Source: Labilithrix sp.
GTDB taxonomy: Bacteria > Myxococcota_A > Polyangia > Polyangiales > Polyangiaceae
Direction: 5' to 3'
Length of the DNA stretch: 64,000 nt
Assembly: GCA_019637175.1 (NCBI GenBank)
Contig: JAHBWD010000003.1
Span: 166,395 to 230,394, forward strand
In this document: one piece after another, positions 1 through 8,739 of the stretch
Layout: every line of letters begins with the position of its first letter
Numbering within the stretch: position 1 is the stretch's first letter
The notes under the pieces: generated by a model
Database searches by the model: none
Told to the model about the DNA's origin: nothing
The model's input: only the letters and a program-made list of their open reading frames with translations
Program-made: the position numbers and the translations under genes

Positions 1-1194
1 GCGGAGGAGCGCGATCTTCACCTCCGGGGGCGCGGGATCCTCGACGCGCACGGCGCCCTTCGACACGAAGCCGTCGGCGCGCGCCGAGAGCGTGGCCGCG
101 ACGCGCGCGATCGGACCGAGGACGACGCGCCCATGCTTGTCGGTGAGGCCTTCGAGCGGAAAGGGCGAGAGACCTCCCTCGGCGAGGGTGACCTGCGCGC
201 GAGGGATCCCCTCCTCGTCGTCGAGCGCGCGCCCGCCTTGAGGATCGACCACGCGCGCGGCGATCATCACGCCCGGGGCGAGCCTGAGCTCGATCGCCTT
301 CTCCTCGCCGCGCGCGACGAGCACCCCGAGCTCGAGCGGCGAGACGTTCGCGCCCTTCACGGCGCGGAGCGAGTACGATCCCGGATCGAGGCCGCCGATG
401 CGCACGCCGCCGTCCTCCGACGTCTCGGCGACGCGCGCGGGCCAGAGCGCCGGCGAAGCGACGAGCACGCGCGCGCCGGCGGCCGGCGCGCCGCTCTCCG
501 AGACGACCTTCACGAGCAGCGCGCCTTGCTTGCCGAGCGTGATCACGCACGGCGCGTCTTCGGCGACGCGACGGCGCGTGATCTCTTCGTAGCCCGGCGC
601 GCGCACGGTGACGGTGAACGGACCCTCGCCGAGGCGGCCGACGCGCGCGCGGCCCTCGCCGTCGGTGCGCGCCCCGACGGGGAACGGGTCCGATCCGCGG
701 ACCTCGATCTCGGCGCCCGCGATCGGCGCGTTCGCGCCCGTCGCGTCGGCCTTCACCACGACGTCGAGCGCGTGCTCGACGCCGAGCACGAGATCGAGCC
801 GACGCGCGCCCGAGACGATCACCACCATCTGCGACGCCCGCGCGCGGCCTTCGGCCTCCGCGACGATCCAGTGCTCCGCGCGCGGCAACGAGCGCAGCGA
901 AGCGCGCCCCTCCGCGTCGGTGAACGCGTCGCCGGCGGCGTGCGCGCGACCGTCGAGGATCGCGAACGCCCGCACGCGCGCGCCGGCGACCGCGACCGCA
1001 TCGGTACCCGCGACGACGACGTCGAGTGCGCCGTCGCGATCTGCAACGTCCTCGGGAAGCGGAGCCGCAGTCAGCTCGAGCAGCACCGGGCGGAGCGCCG
1101 CGCCGGGCCAGCTCGCGACATAGAGGAGAGAGGCGAGCACCACCATCACGCGCACGACCGCGACGAGACCCCGGAAACGGGCCACGCGCGACAT
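1..1194 (-). CDS. Carboxypeptidase-regulatory-like repeat protein (partial, cut by left edge)
   Basis: An uninterrupted minus-strand frame runs from an ATG at 1194 off the left edge; 398 codons are visible. The N-terminus begins MSRVARFRGLVAVVRVMVVL and has one hydrophobic segment (about residues 8-35), a signal peptide or anchor. The rest is a chain of roughly 80-residue beta-sandwich units with alternating patterns such as GARTDGEGRARVGRLGEGPF, typical of carboxypeptidase-regulatory-like (CarboxypepD_reg / Cna-B-like) domains; I count about four. Proteins of this kind are usually periplasmic or surface adhesion/scaffold proteins; no enzyme motif is visible. It diverges from the VWA lipoprotein gene across a T-rich spacer. 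The far end is unseen, so function and full length are unknown. Confidence 0.75.
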   Translation of the reverse strand, partial: MSRVARFRGLVAVVRVMVVLASLLYVASWPGAALRPVLLELTAAPLPEDVADRDGALDVVVAGTDAVAVAGARVRAFAILDGRAHAAGDAFTDAEGRASLRSLPRAEHWIVAEAEGRARASQMVVIVSGARRLDLVLGVEHALDVVVKADATGANAPIAGAEIEVRGSDPFPVGARTDGEGRARVGRLGEGPFTVTVRAPGYEEITRRRVAEDAPCVITLGKQGALLVKVVSESGAPAAGARVLVASPALWPARVAETSEDGGVRIGGLDPGSYSLRAVKGANVSPLELGVLVARGEEKAIELRLAPGVMIAARVVDPQGGRALDDEEGIPRAQVTLAEGGLSPFPLEGLTDKHGRVVLGPIARVAATLSARADGFVSKGAVRVEDPAPPEVKIALLR

Positions 1195-1264
1195 GTGTGA
1201 GGAGGAAGGCACGACGGTCGTCCTGGAAACCCGCGGGCTTCTCCGTTATGTCGCCGGCGCCGCT

Positions 1265-1296
1265 CTTTTTCCGCTACTTTTTCTGCTACTTTTTTC
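1265..1296. repeat. Three tandem 12-nt T-rich repeats in a divergent intergenic region
   Basis: Two 12-nt units (CTTTTTCCGCTA, CTTTTTCTGCTA) and the start of a third (CTTTTTTC) lie head to tail at 1265-1296, between the divergent starts at 1194 and 1338. The low GC of this patch against a 70% GC background supports a non-coding, promoter-type role and favours the downstream start for the VWA gene. Confidence 0.6.
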
Positions 1297-1337
1297 GGGT
1301 GGGAGCCGCCGCGAGAGGACCACGCGCCCGAGCCGGC

Positions 1338-2489
1338 GTGAAGGGCGTCGCCGCGGCCGTCGCGACGCTGCTCGCCCTCGCGGCAGGTTGCGGGAGCGAG
1401 CGGCCCCGTCCAGCCGCCGACCTCGCGGGCGTGACGCCGCCGAGCGGCGGCTCGGGCGGCTTCGACAACGACGCCGGCGACGGCCGACCGCCGGGCTGCG
1501 GGCAGAAAGACGACGGGAGCTTCTGCGACTGCATCGACGTCCCGCTCTTCACGAACCCGCCGAACATGTACTTCGTCCTCGATCGCTCCGGCAGCATGGC
1601 GGACGACAACAAGTGGTCGCGCGTGCGCGTGGTCGTCGCGAAGATCCTCCGCGGCATCGGCCCTCGCGCGAGCTTCGGGGCGACGCTCTTTCCCGGGTTC
1701 GACAGCTCTCAAGGCTGCGCGCCGCCGGTCGAGGTCCTCCCGATCCGACCGGGCGATCCGCCGGGCGCGACCGACGGCCCGACGACGAAGGCGCTCCTCA
1801 ACGCGACGCAGGGCAACCCGTACGGCGGCACGCCGACCGCGGAGGCGCTCCGCTACGTGCTCCCGCGCGTCACCGCCGCGCAGGGCAGGACATTCGTCAT
1901 CCTCGCGACCGACGGCGGTCCCAACTGCAACAAGGGCTCGGGCTGCGGCGTCGAAAAGTGCATGCCCAACATCGAGAACTATCCCGGCTGTCCGATCGCG
2001 GGCCCGAACAACTGCTGCGCGCCGCCGAACGGCTACGCCGAGTCGTGCCTCGACGACGCGGCCACCAAGTCCGCCGTCGCAGCGCTCAGCGCGGCGGGGA
2101 TCCCCGTCTACGTCGTCGGCATTCCCGGCAGCGCGGCCTACGGCACGCTCCTCGACGAGCTCGCCGTCCTCGGCGGCACCGCGCAGAGCGGCACGCCCAA
2201 GTACTTCCGCGTCGACTCGTCGAGCGAGACCGCCATCCTCGACGCGCTCAAGCGCGTCGCCGCGCAGATCACCGCGACGTGCGAGTTCAAGCTCAAAGAG
2301 GCGCCGGCCGATCCGAACCTGGTGAACGTGTACCTCGACGAGAAGATCCTCCCGCAGGATCCGCTCAACGGCTGGAAGATCGAGGGGCCGACCGTGACCC
2401 TCCTCGGCGCGGCGTGCCAGAGCGTCTTGTCGGGCGACGTCTTCGACGTGCGCATCATCGCAGGCTGCCCGACCGTCGGCCCGCGCTGA
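1338..2489 (+). CDS. von Willebrand factor A domain lipoprotein
   Basis: The product is 383 aa from a GTG at 1338, which gives a textbook lipoprotein signal: VKGVAAAVATLLALAAGC with lipobox LAAG-C at about residue 18. Two upstream in-frame ATGs (1026, 1248) exist but would put the T-rich repeat and an Arg-rich stretch into the protein. The VWA domain covers about residues 75-330. The metal-ion-dependent adhesion site reads DRSGSM starting at residue 82, and the later TDGG motif is present. A cysteine cluster (GCGVEKC, CPIAG, NNCC) lies within the domain. Likely a surface or periplasmic divalent-metal-dependent binding protein of the Cys-rich VWA lipoprotein type common in Myxococcota; the ligand is unknown. 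Confidence 0.85.
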   Translation: MKGVAAAVATLLALAAGCGSERPRPAADLAGVTPPSGGSGGFDNDAGDGRPPGCGQKDDGSFCDCIDVPLFTNPPNMYFVLDRSGSMADDNKWSRVRVVVAKILRGIGPRASFGATLFPGFDSSQGCAPPVEVLPIRPGDPPGATDGPTTKALLNATQGNPYGGTPTAEALRYVLPRVTAAQGRTFVILATDGGPNCNKGSGCGVEKCMPNIENYPGCPIAGPNNCCAPPNGYAESCLDDAATKSAVAALSAAGIPVYVVGIPGSAAYGTLLDELAVLGGTAQSGTPKYFRVDSSSETAILDALKRVAAQITATCEFKLKEAPADPNLVNVYLDEKILPQDPLNGWKIEGPTVTLLGAACQSVLSGDVFDVRIIAGCPTVGPR

Positions 2490-2710
2490 GCGGCGCTCGC
2501 GAGCACCCGCGCCTCGGGCGTCGTCGACCCTTCGGCGAAATCGTCTGCGCTGAGCGAGCGTGCCGAATGCTGGCATCGATCGCGCCGCGGGGGGGTCGCT
2601 GGGGCGCCCCATGGTCATGGGATCGACGACCGAGCCCGCTTGGCTAGATCACGCCATGGGCCCGCGAGGCGCGGCGCCCTCTTCCGAACGCCAGCCCGAG
2701 AGGTGATGCC

Positions 2711-3919
2711 ATGTTTCGTTCATTCGGCTCCATGACGATGCTCGTCGCGCTCCTCAGCGCATGCGCGGTGCCCTCGAGCCAGGAGCAATCCGATCCCACC
2801 CAGGAGGTGTCGTCCGCGCTCAAGATCAGTCCGTGTTTGCTCGTTCTTCCCGAGCTCGAGTCGGTCGCGCAAGGCGCAGCCAAGCAACTGCAAGACAACG
2901 GGGCCCCGGGCTGGTCGGTCTACGTTTCGCGGCGCGTGGGCTCGCTCTCCGAGCCGTGCGTCGCGGTCAGCTCGGGCGGCTACGCGCGGTCGCACGTGGA
3001 CGGCTATGCCGCGTTCACGCCTGACGTGTCCTTCTCGACGGCGAGCCAATCGAAGATCGTGACGGCGGCGGCCGTCTTCGAGATCCTTCGCAAGAACAAG
3101 CTGGATCCGAAGACGGAGACGATCGGCAAACACCTCCCCGCCGGCTGGCCGGTCGGCCCTGGCGTGAAGAGCATCACGTTCGACGAGCTGCTCCGACACC
3201 GCAGCGGTCTCTTCTCGGCGAAAGGGAACTCCATCGAGAATTGGTTCGGCGAGACGACGGACATCCAGACGTGGCTCATGATGGGCGTCACCGATCCGAT
3301 GAAGGCGCGGGTCTACGCGAACCTCGGATATGCGCTCCTGAACCTCCTCGCCGCGCGTATGGAGTACGGCAGCTCGGTGACGACGAGCGACTGGGCCGGC
3401 ATCCTGATGCAGCAACACGTCTGGACCAAGTTCCTGTCGCCGAATGGGTTCCCCGTTCAAGGCTCCGCGATGCCCTCTTGCATCTTCAGCCCCAGCAAGG
3501 ACGCGCTCGCCTACGCGCCGAAGGCGCTGCCGGCGTTCGGAGGCGCGCAGCCGACCCCTGCGACGGCCTACGCCCATTGCGGAGCGGCACGATGGAACTT
3601 CACGCAGCGCAACTTCGGCCGGTTCCTCGACCGCCTCCACCACGGCGACTTCTTCGCCTCTGCGGAGGCCGCGGCCAACCTCCCGCCCGGATCCATGGTG
3701 AAGGAGTTCGAGGAGCGCCTCTACGGCTTCGACAGCCAAGACACGGTGACCAACGACGCGTACGTGACGAAGGGCGGGAACCTGCCGGTTGGAGACACCG
3801 AGCTCAAGAGCAAGTCCTACATCTTCCTCGGCTCGGGGACGGTGGTGGCGGCGTTCATCAACGCGGACTCGGCCATCGGCGACGCCGTCACGAACGCGTG
3901 GGCCAGCCGCAAGAAGTAG
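2711..3919 (+). CDS. Beta-lactamase-fold serine hydrolase, lipoprotein
   Basis: 402 aa. The ATG at 2711 is preceded by a purine-rich GAGAGGTG at 2698-2705. The N-terminus MFRSFGSMTMLVALLSAC ends in a lipobox (LLSA-C). Class C beta-lactamase/penicillin-binding-protein-like motifs are visible: SQSK (Ser112, Lys115; the SxxK nucleophile/base pair), LRHRSGL downstream, and Y202-A-N204 as the YxN motif. The usual KTG box is not clean; a TKGGN near the C-terminus is the best candidate. The family includes esterases, D-amino-acid peptidases and cell-wall enzymes, so a true beta-lactamase is not implied. It stands alone between spacers of about 220 and 80 nt. Confidence 0.85.
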   Translation: MFRSFGSMTMLVALLSACAVPSSQEQSDPTQEVSSALKISPCLLVLPELESVAQGAAKQLQDNGAPGWSVYVSRRVGSLSEPCVAVSSGGYARSHVDGYAAFTPDVSFSTASQSKIVTAAAVFEILRKNKLDPKTETIGKHLPAGWPVGPGVKSITFDELLRHRSGLFSAKGNSIENWFGETTDIQTWLMMGVTDPMKARVYANLGYALLNLLAARMEYGSSVTTSDWAGILMQQHVWTKFLSPNGFPVQGSAMPSCIFSPSKDALAYAPKALPAFGGAQPTPATAYAHCGAARWNFTQRNFGRFLDRLHHGDFFASAEAAANLPPGSMVKEFEERLYGFDSQDTVTNDAYVTKGGNLPVGDTELKSKSYIFLGSGTVVAAFINADSAIGDAVTNAWASRKK

Positions 3920-4002
3920 TCGGGCGATCGCGCGGAAGCTCTCGAGCGCCGACGTTGCCGTTTCCGTGATCCAACGCCCGTTCACCGGGCATTGGTTCGT
4001 GA

Positions 4003-5202
4003 GTGCTCGAGCGCGCGATCGAACGACAGTGGCGGGCGGCGAACATGGGCTTCCGCGCGCCCGCGTCAGCCGTGGGTACGGTGATCGCGCTCCTCGGGCT
4101 CGTCTTCCTGACGACCATTCCGCTCGGTGAGGCGGTGCTCGGCGTGCCGCCGCGCGCCGCCTTCGCCGGGCTCGGAAGCATCCTCGTGGTGAGCCTCACC
4201 GCGGTCGCGCTGTTCCACGTCGCGGGGATCGATTCGCGCGCCTATCGCGTCGCGGATCACGTCGAAACCCTGGGCGTCCAGCTCGCGGCGATGTTCCTCG
4301 TCGCGAGCTCGGGGCGCGGCGCGAGCTGCTTCTGGCTCGTGTACCTCGCGCACCTGAGCGTGCTGCCCGTGGAGCCTCCGCGCCGCAGGTTCATCGGGCG
4401 CGTGATCGTCTGGGGGCCGTGGCTCGTCGTCGCGTGGTTCGCGTTCCAGCTCTCCGATCCGACGGCGACGCTGTTCGCGATCGGCGGCGCGATCGCCGGC
4501 GCGTGGACGTGGAGCCGCACGCAGCGCCGCAAGATGCGCATCGCCGAGCTGACGGCGGAGCGCGAGGCCATGAGCGACCAAGAGCAGGTCGTGCGCGTAC
4601 GCGACGAACGTCTCCGCATCGCGCGTGATCTCCATCGAAGCGTCGGCCAGGACCTCGAGGCGTTGATGAAGCTCGTCGCGTCACTGCGGCAGACCGACGC
4701 GGCCACGGCTGCCTCCCTCGACGAGCTCGACGCCCGCATCCGCGCGAGCGCCGACGAGCTTCGCGCGACCATCTGGGAGCTCGATCGCGAGAGGAGCGAC
4801 TGGCGCGAGCTCGCCGCATACGTCGAGGAGCGGCTCGTCGAGCTGGTGCAGGGCGCGGCTCGACTCGAGCTCCGGGTCGGCGCCTGCGACGGAGGACCGC
4901 GCGTCGTTCCGGCATCCCATGGGCTCGCGTTGCTCCGCATCATGCAGGAGTCGGTTCGGAACGCCCTCCGCCATGGTCGCGTGAGCTGCCTCTCGGTCGA
5001 TATCTCGTTTTCGCCGAGCGCCGTGCGCGCGTCGATCGTCGACGATGGCTGCGGCCTTCCTGCGCGGCAGGCGAAGACGACAGGCGGCCTCGCCAACATG
5101 CACGCTCGCGCGCAGAAGCTCGGCGGCTCGCTCGTCATCTCGTCGGACGCGGGGACACGCATCGAGCTCGAGCTCCCCATCGGCGGAGCGAGGCGAGCAT
5201 GA
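4003..5202 (+). CDS. NarL-type sensor histidine kinase
   Basis: 399 aa from GTG 4003; an ATG 14 codons downstream (4045) is an equally possible start. About five hydrophobic segments occupy residues 18-165, followed by a short coiled coil. The HisKA_3 dimerisation domain has the phospho-acceptor motif RIARDLHRSVGQ with His211. The usual DLHD aspartate after the histidine is Arg here. The HATPase domain is complete, with an N box (MQESVRNALRHG) and a G box (DDGCGLP). It overlaps the next kinase gene by 4 nt (ATGA), so the two are translationally coupled. The convergent NarL-type regulator ending at 5869 is the likely partner. The signal is unknown. Confidence 0.85.
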   Translation: MLERAIERQWRAANMGFRAPASAVGTVIALLGLVFLTTIPLGEAVLGVPPRAAFAGLGSILVVSLTAVALFHVAGIDSRAYRVADHVETLGVQLAAMFLVASSGRGASCFWLVYLAHLSVLPVEPPRRRFIGRVIVWGPWLVVAWFAFQLSDPTATLFAIGGAIAGAWTWSRTQRRKMRIAELTAEREAMSDQEQVVRVRDERLRIARDLHRSVGQDLEALMKLVASLRQTDAATAASLDELDARIRASADELRATIWELDRERSDWRELAAYVEERLVELVQGAARLELRVGACDGGPRVVPASHGLALLRIMQESVRNALRHGRVSCLSVDISFSPSAVRASIVDDGCGLPARQAKTTGGLANMHARAQKLGGSLVISSDAGTRIELELPIGGARRA

Positions 5203-5921
5203 TCGCAGAGGGCGTGCTCTGGGCATTGCACCTCGCGCTGCTGTGGTTCCAGCCCGCGCGCTCGAGCCGCCGTCGCGTCGGCACCGTGGTCGTCGGCGTC
5301 GCGAGCTTCGGAACCGCGCTCGGCTACGGGCTCGCGACCGGCGACACGATCACTTCGCTGTTCGCGCTCAGCCTCGCGATCTCCGGCACGTGGGCCTGGG
5401 CCACCAACGAAGCGACGAACGGCGAGCTCGAACGCCTCGAGCGTGAACGCGACGAGCTCGCCGCGCGCATCGCCGAGGCGGCCCTGCGCGAAGAGCGTCT
5501 CCGCATCGCGCGCGAGCTCCATGACGGCATCGGCGCGAGCCTCACCGCCATCCTCTGGCGCTCCCTCCGCCTCGATCGCGAGATCGGCGGCGACGCCCGG
5601 CTCTTGGCCCTGTCGACCCGCGCGCGCAGCGCGCTCGACGAGCTCCGCGCGGCGATGTGGGCGCTCCACGCGAGCCGGCGTTCGTGGGCCGAAGTCGTCC
5701 ACTATGTTCGTGAGCGCGCCGCCGAGTGCGAGGGGCCCGTCGACGTGGTCAATCTGTCGCCGGACGAGGGCCATCGGGTCTTCGACACCGACGCTGCGCT
5801 CGCCTTCGTGCGCGCAGCGGAGGCGCACCTGCGCGTACGACGGCCCGGCGAGCCTCTCGAGCTCGAGATCAAATCAATCCCAGCCGAATCGCGATCGCCG
5901 TCGCCTCCGCCTTCGAGCTGA
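5199..5921 (+). CDS. Truncated NarL-type histidine kinase lacking its ATPase domain
   Basis: 240 aa; its ATG overlaps the preceding kinase stop by 4 nt. Two or three hydrophobic segments (about 5-70), a coiled coil and a HisKA_3 domain are present, with RIARELHDGIG and His108 in the canonical context. The protein then stops where the HATPase_c domain should begin. The stretch AFVRAAEAHLRV aligns with the N-box region of its upstream neighbour but lacks the Asn, and no G boxes follow. The last 53 nt overlap the 3' end of the convergent response-regulator gene. It could be a decayed paralogue, or a dimerisation partner that is phosphorylated in trans by the intact kinase. Reading frame and codon bias remain clean up to the truncation. 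Confidence 0.75.
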   Translation: MIAEGVLWALHLALLWFQPARSSRRRVGTVVVGVASFGTALGYGLATGDTITSLFALSLAISGTWAWATNEATNGELERLERERDELAARIAEAALREERLRIARELHDGIGASLTAILWRSLRLDREIGGDARLLALSTRARSALDELRAAMWALHASRRSWAEVVHYVRERAAECEGPVDVVNLSPDEGHRVFDTDAALAFVRAAEAHLRVRRPGEPLELEIKSIPAESRSPSPPPSS

Positions 5922-6525
5922 CCTCGAGCTTGCCGTAAATGTTGCGCACGTGACACTGCACGGTGCCGAGGCCGATCGCGAGGATCCTCGCGACATCGGG
6001 GTACGTGAGCCCGCGCGCGAGCAGAGCGAGGACCTCGCGCTCGCGCTCGGTGAGCGCGTCGCTGCCGGGCTCGCTCGCCGCGAAGCTCGACACGACGAGG
6101 CGCGCGATGGCGGGGCTCATCGGCGCGCCTCCGGCGACCGCCTCCTCGAGCGCGGCGCGCAGCCGCTCGGGTGGCGTGAGCTTGAGGAGGTAGCCGGCAG
6201 CGCCGGCGCGAAGCGCCTCGAAGATGCGGTCGGCTTCGGCGAAGATCGTGAACACGACGACCGAACAGCCGGGCACGGCGCGGCAGAGCGTGCGGATGAC
6301 GTCGACGCCGCTCCCGTCGGGGAGGCCGAGATCGACGAGCGCCGCATCGAAGCGCGGGCGCCGCGAGATGGCGCGCATCGCCGACGCGACGTCGGCACAC
6401 GCCGTGACGTCGACGCCGTGTGGGGGTGAACCGAGGAAGAGCGCGACGTCGTTGCGGATGACGTCCTCGTCCTCGACCAACAGCAAGCGTCGTAGCGAAC
6501 CTGTCGCCGGTGCGCGCACGACCAT
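5869..6525 (-). CDS. NarL/FixJ-family response regulator
   Basis: 218 aa from ATG 6525, chosen because a GGAGG ribosome binding site (minus strand, 6532-6536) sits 6 nt upstream; the longer frame to 6573 has no such site. The receiver domain (about 10-130) has the acidic pair EDED and phospho-acceptor Asp65 in ALVDLGLPDG, plus a Lys in YLLKLTPP. The C-terminal LuxR-type HTH (about 155-215) starts LTEREREVLALLARGLTY. It points head-on at the kinase pair and overlaps the truncated kinase by 53 nt. Convergent rather than co-operonic arrangement with its probable kinase is unusual. Confidence 0.9.
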   Translation of the reverse strand: MVVRAPATGSLRRLLLVEDEDVIRNDVALFLGSPPHGVDVTACADVASAMRAISRRPRFDAALVDLGLPDGSGVDVIRTLCRAVPGCSVVVFTIFAEADRIFEALRAGAAGYLLKLTPPERLRAALEEAVAGGAPMSPAIARLVVSSFAASEPGSDALTEREREVLALLARGLTYPDVARILAIGLGTVQCHVRNIYGKLEVSSKAEATAIAIRLGLI

Positions 6526-6591
6526 GAAGAACCTCCGTCCCGTGTCATGCGGGCGGGGGCCCTCGTGGATCACGAGATCTGCCGGCCTCCG

Positions 6592-7782
6592 TCAGTGGAG
6601 CGTGTGCCAGCGGCCGTCGTGCTCGACCTTCGCCGGCGAGCGGAGCGCGCGGACGCTCAGGCCGACGAGCTCGGTCGGCGAGGCCTCCTCGGCGCGACGT
6701 GCGGCCTCCTGCGCGAGGAGCGCGTCTTCGATCGCCTCCTCCTCGGCCCACTTCGCGAGGATCGCCTTCGCGCGACGACGGCGCCTCACGTAGCCCCAAC
6801 CGAGCGCCGCGATGACGGCGACCCAGATGACGCCGCCGCCGGCGAGGATCGGGATCACGGAGTAACGGCGCTCGACGTCGCTTCGCCACTGGAACTCGAG
6901 CTTCCGGAGATCGGCCGCGTAGGCGTCGGCGAGCGCGCGGTCGAACGCCTGGCCGTCGCGCACGCGCTCGATCATCGCGCGGAAGCGGAGCATGTCGCCG
7001 CGGCGCATGAGGAAGCGGAGGAAGTCGGCGCTCTCGGCGTACGCGATGCTCACCTCCGACGGATCGGCGGGGAAGCTGCGATCGAGATCGGCGAAGGGGA
7101 TCAAGGTGCCGCGGATGGTCGCGTTCCACAGCGTCTGATGACGATCGACCGCCCTCTCGCCCGAGAGGCCGATCGCGAGGCCCTCGTTGAACCAGACGGG
7201 CACGTGATGACCGCGCACGGCTTCGTCGAGGGCGACGTGCGCGAGCTCGTGCTTGAGGACCTCGTCGAGATCCGTCGCGTCGGCGCCGCGCGGCGCGAGC
7301 ATCGTGAGGAGGATCAGCTTCGCGCGCGGGTAGGCCACGCCGCTCGCGTATTGCGGAGGCGGCGCGAGCGTGGGCGCGAGGCGCGCCATCTCCGACGAGG
7401 TCGGCGCGATGCGGACCTCGACGCGATCGAGGACAGGCTGGCCCAGCGCCGCGCGGAGATCGATCCTCATGGCGTCGGCGCCGTTCACGATCGACTCGAC
7501 GCGCTCGGTCGCCGCGGTCGGGAAGCTGAGCTTCATCCACCCGCTGATCTCGCGCGTGACGTAGCCCGACGGGACCGGTGGAACCTCGAGATCGGTCGCG
7601 CCCGAGGGGCCGAGCACCGGGACGTCGTGCGGAGCCGTGAGCGCAGGAGCCGAAGGCCCCTGGGCCTGCTGGCCGTGCGCCGCGGGCATCGGACCGAGCT
7701 CCTGCGCGCGCGCGGTCGTGCTGCCGATCGCGAGCACGAGCGCGAGGAGCACGGAGAGCAGCGACCGGAGGTGACGCGACAT
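6592..7782 (-). CDS. Exported MA-clan zinc metallopeptidase with C-terminal membrane anchor
   Basis: 396 aa. A cleavable signal peptide (MSRHLRSLLSVLLALVLAIG, then TTARAQ) leads the protein. The zincin motif HELAH is at residues 178-182, followed by VWFNEGLA, whose Glu is the typical third zinc ligand, as in peptidase MA-like (gluzincin) proteins. A hydrophobic segment near residues 310-335 (AGGGVIWVAVIAALGWGYV) is followed by RRRRR and a charged, Ala/Glu-rich cytoplasmic tail. The protease domain is therefore periplasmic. Substrate unknown. It is followed on the same strand, with a 66-nt gap, by the response regulator. Confidence 0.85.
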   Translation of the reverse strand: MSRHLRSLLSVLLALVLAIGSTTARAQELGPMPAAHGQQAQGPSAPALTAPHDVPVLGPSGATDLEVPPVPSGYVTREISGWMKLSFPTAATERVESIVNGADAMRIDLRAALGQPVLDRVEVRIAPTSSEMARLAPTLAPPPQYASGVAYPRAKLILLTMLAPRGADATDLDEVLKHELAHVALDEAVRGHHVPVWFNEGLAIGLSGERAVDRHQTLWNATIRGTLIPFADLDRSFPADPSEVSIAYAESADFLRFLMRRGDMLRFRAMIERVRDGQAFDRALADAYAADLRKLEFQWRSDVERRYSVIPILAGGGVIWVAVIAALGWGYVRRRRRAKAILAKWAEEEAIEDALLAQEAARRAEEASPTELVGLSVRALRSPAKVEHDGRWHTLH

Positions 7783-7824
7783 GGCACTACGTTGGATGCC
7801 GGAGCAGCTCGACCGGGGTTTCGG

Positions 7825-8709
7825 TCATCTTGGGACCCGCATCTGAAGATGGATCGGGTCGGCGGTGTTGTCCTGCGAGCCAAAGTAAAAGGCCGCCGCC
7901 AGGATCGCGGCGCCGCCGAGCGCCCCCCAGAACCACCCAGAAGCGTAGAAAGGTCGCGACTTTTCCTCCTCCGGCCGGAGCGCGGCGGGCTTGGGCGCGA
8001 GGTCGACGCGCGGCGGTACGGCTGCGGCGGGGAACCGCCTCGCCAGGGAGGTGACGGTGGACTTCCATGCGCCGGGGCCTTCGATCCCGCTCTCGGGAAC
8101 GTACTGCGCGGCGTCGAATTCCCCAGGATCGACGAGGAACAAGCGCGCGGTCACCCGCTCGGTGCTCGCGGCGGGGGCCTCGACGCGCTCTCCTGCGTCG
8201 GCCCCGGCGTCATCGCCGGCGTCGGCGTCGAGCCTGTCGGCCTTCTCGGCCTTCACGACGAGCAACGCCTCGACGCCGACCTGCTTGCCGATCCCGGCAA
8301 GCAGCCTGCGGCTCGCCGCGTCGTCGCCCGTGAGCGAAGCGCGAACCTCCGCGAGCTCGCGCAGCTCGCGCGACGCGCTGGCCGGCGGCGCGCCGCCGGC
8401 GAGCACCCTCGCGCGTACTTCATCGAGCGCCGCGGGGCGGAGAGGGCTGCCGTAGACCGCGCGCGCGAGCGCGAAGGCTTCGTCTTTCACCGCGCCGATC
8501 GCGATGACGCCGACGCCCTGCGCGCCGGGCTTCGGCTCTCTGGCGACCGAAGGCGCGGCGGGCGCGGCGGGCGCAGCGGAAGAGCGGGCGGCCGGGCCCG
8601 CGGCCGGCGGACCGATCTCTCCCGACTGCGCGATCGCGGCGCCGTGCCAGGCGAAGGCGGCCGACGTGACCGCCACGGCGAAGCAAGCGGCGCGGGCGGA
8701 TCTCGACAT
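7825..8709 (-). CDS. Exported hypothetical protein with C-terminal transmembrane segment
   Basis: 294 aa. Signal peptide at the N-terminus (MSRSARAACFAVAVTSAAFA, cleavage near AIAQS), an Ala/Pro-rich linker, then an alpha/beta domain (about 65-215) with GVEALLVVKAEK, reminiscent of the proteins that accompany TPR/PEGA modules in Myxococcota. Near the C-terminus, after a Pro-rich stretch, comes SGWFWGALGGAAILAAAFYF (about 258-280), a membrane anchor. No catalytic motif is visible. The metalloprotease follows 42 nt downstream and the two are probably co-transcribed, so this may be a partner or substrate of that protease; that is inference. Confidence 0.65.
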   Translation of the reverse strand: MSRSARAACFAVAVTSAAFAWHGAAIAQSGEIGPPAAGPAARSSAAPAAPAAPSVAREPKPGAQGVGVIAIGAVKDEAFALARAVYGSPLRPAALDEVRARVLAGGAPPASASRELRELAEVRASLTGDDAASRRLLAGIGKQVGVEALLVVKAEKADRLDADAGDDAGADAGERVEAPAASTERVTARLFLVDPGEFDAAQYVPESGIEGPGAWKSTVTSLARRFPAAAVPPRVDLAPKPAALRPEEEKSRPFYASGWFWGALGGAAILAAAFYFGSQDNTADPIHLQMRVPR

Positions 8710-8739
8710 CGCGTCACTCTAAGCGCTCGGGCGAAGCCG

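Noticed and set aside
2711..3919. Antibiotic-resistance beta-lactamase
   Set aside because: Lipoprotein with SxxK and YxN but no clean KTG box; broader serine hydrolase family membership is safer.
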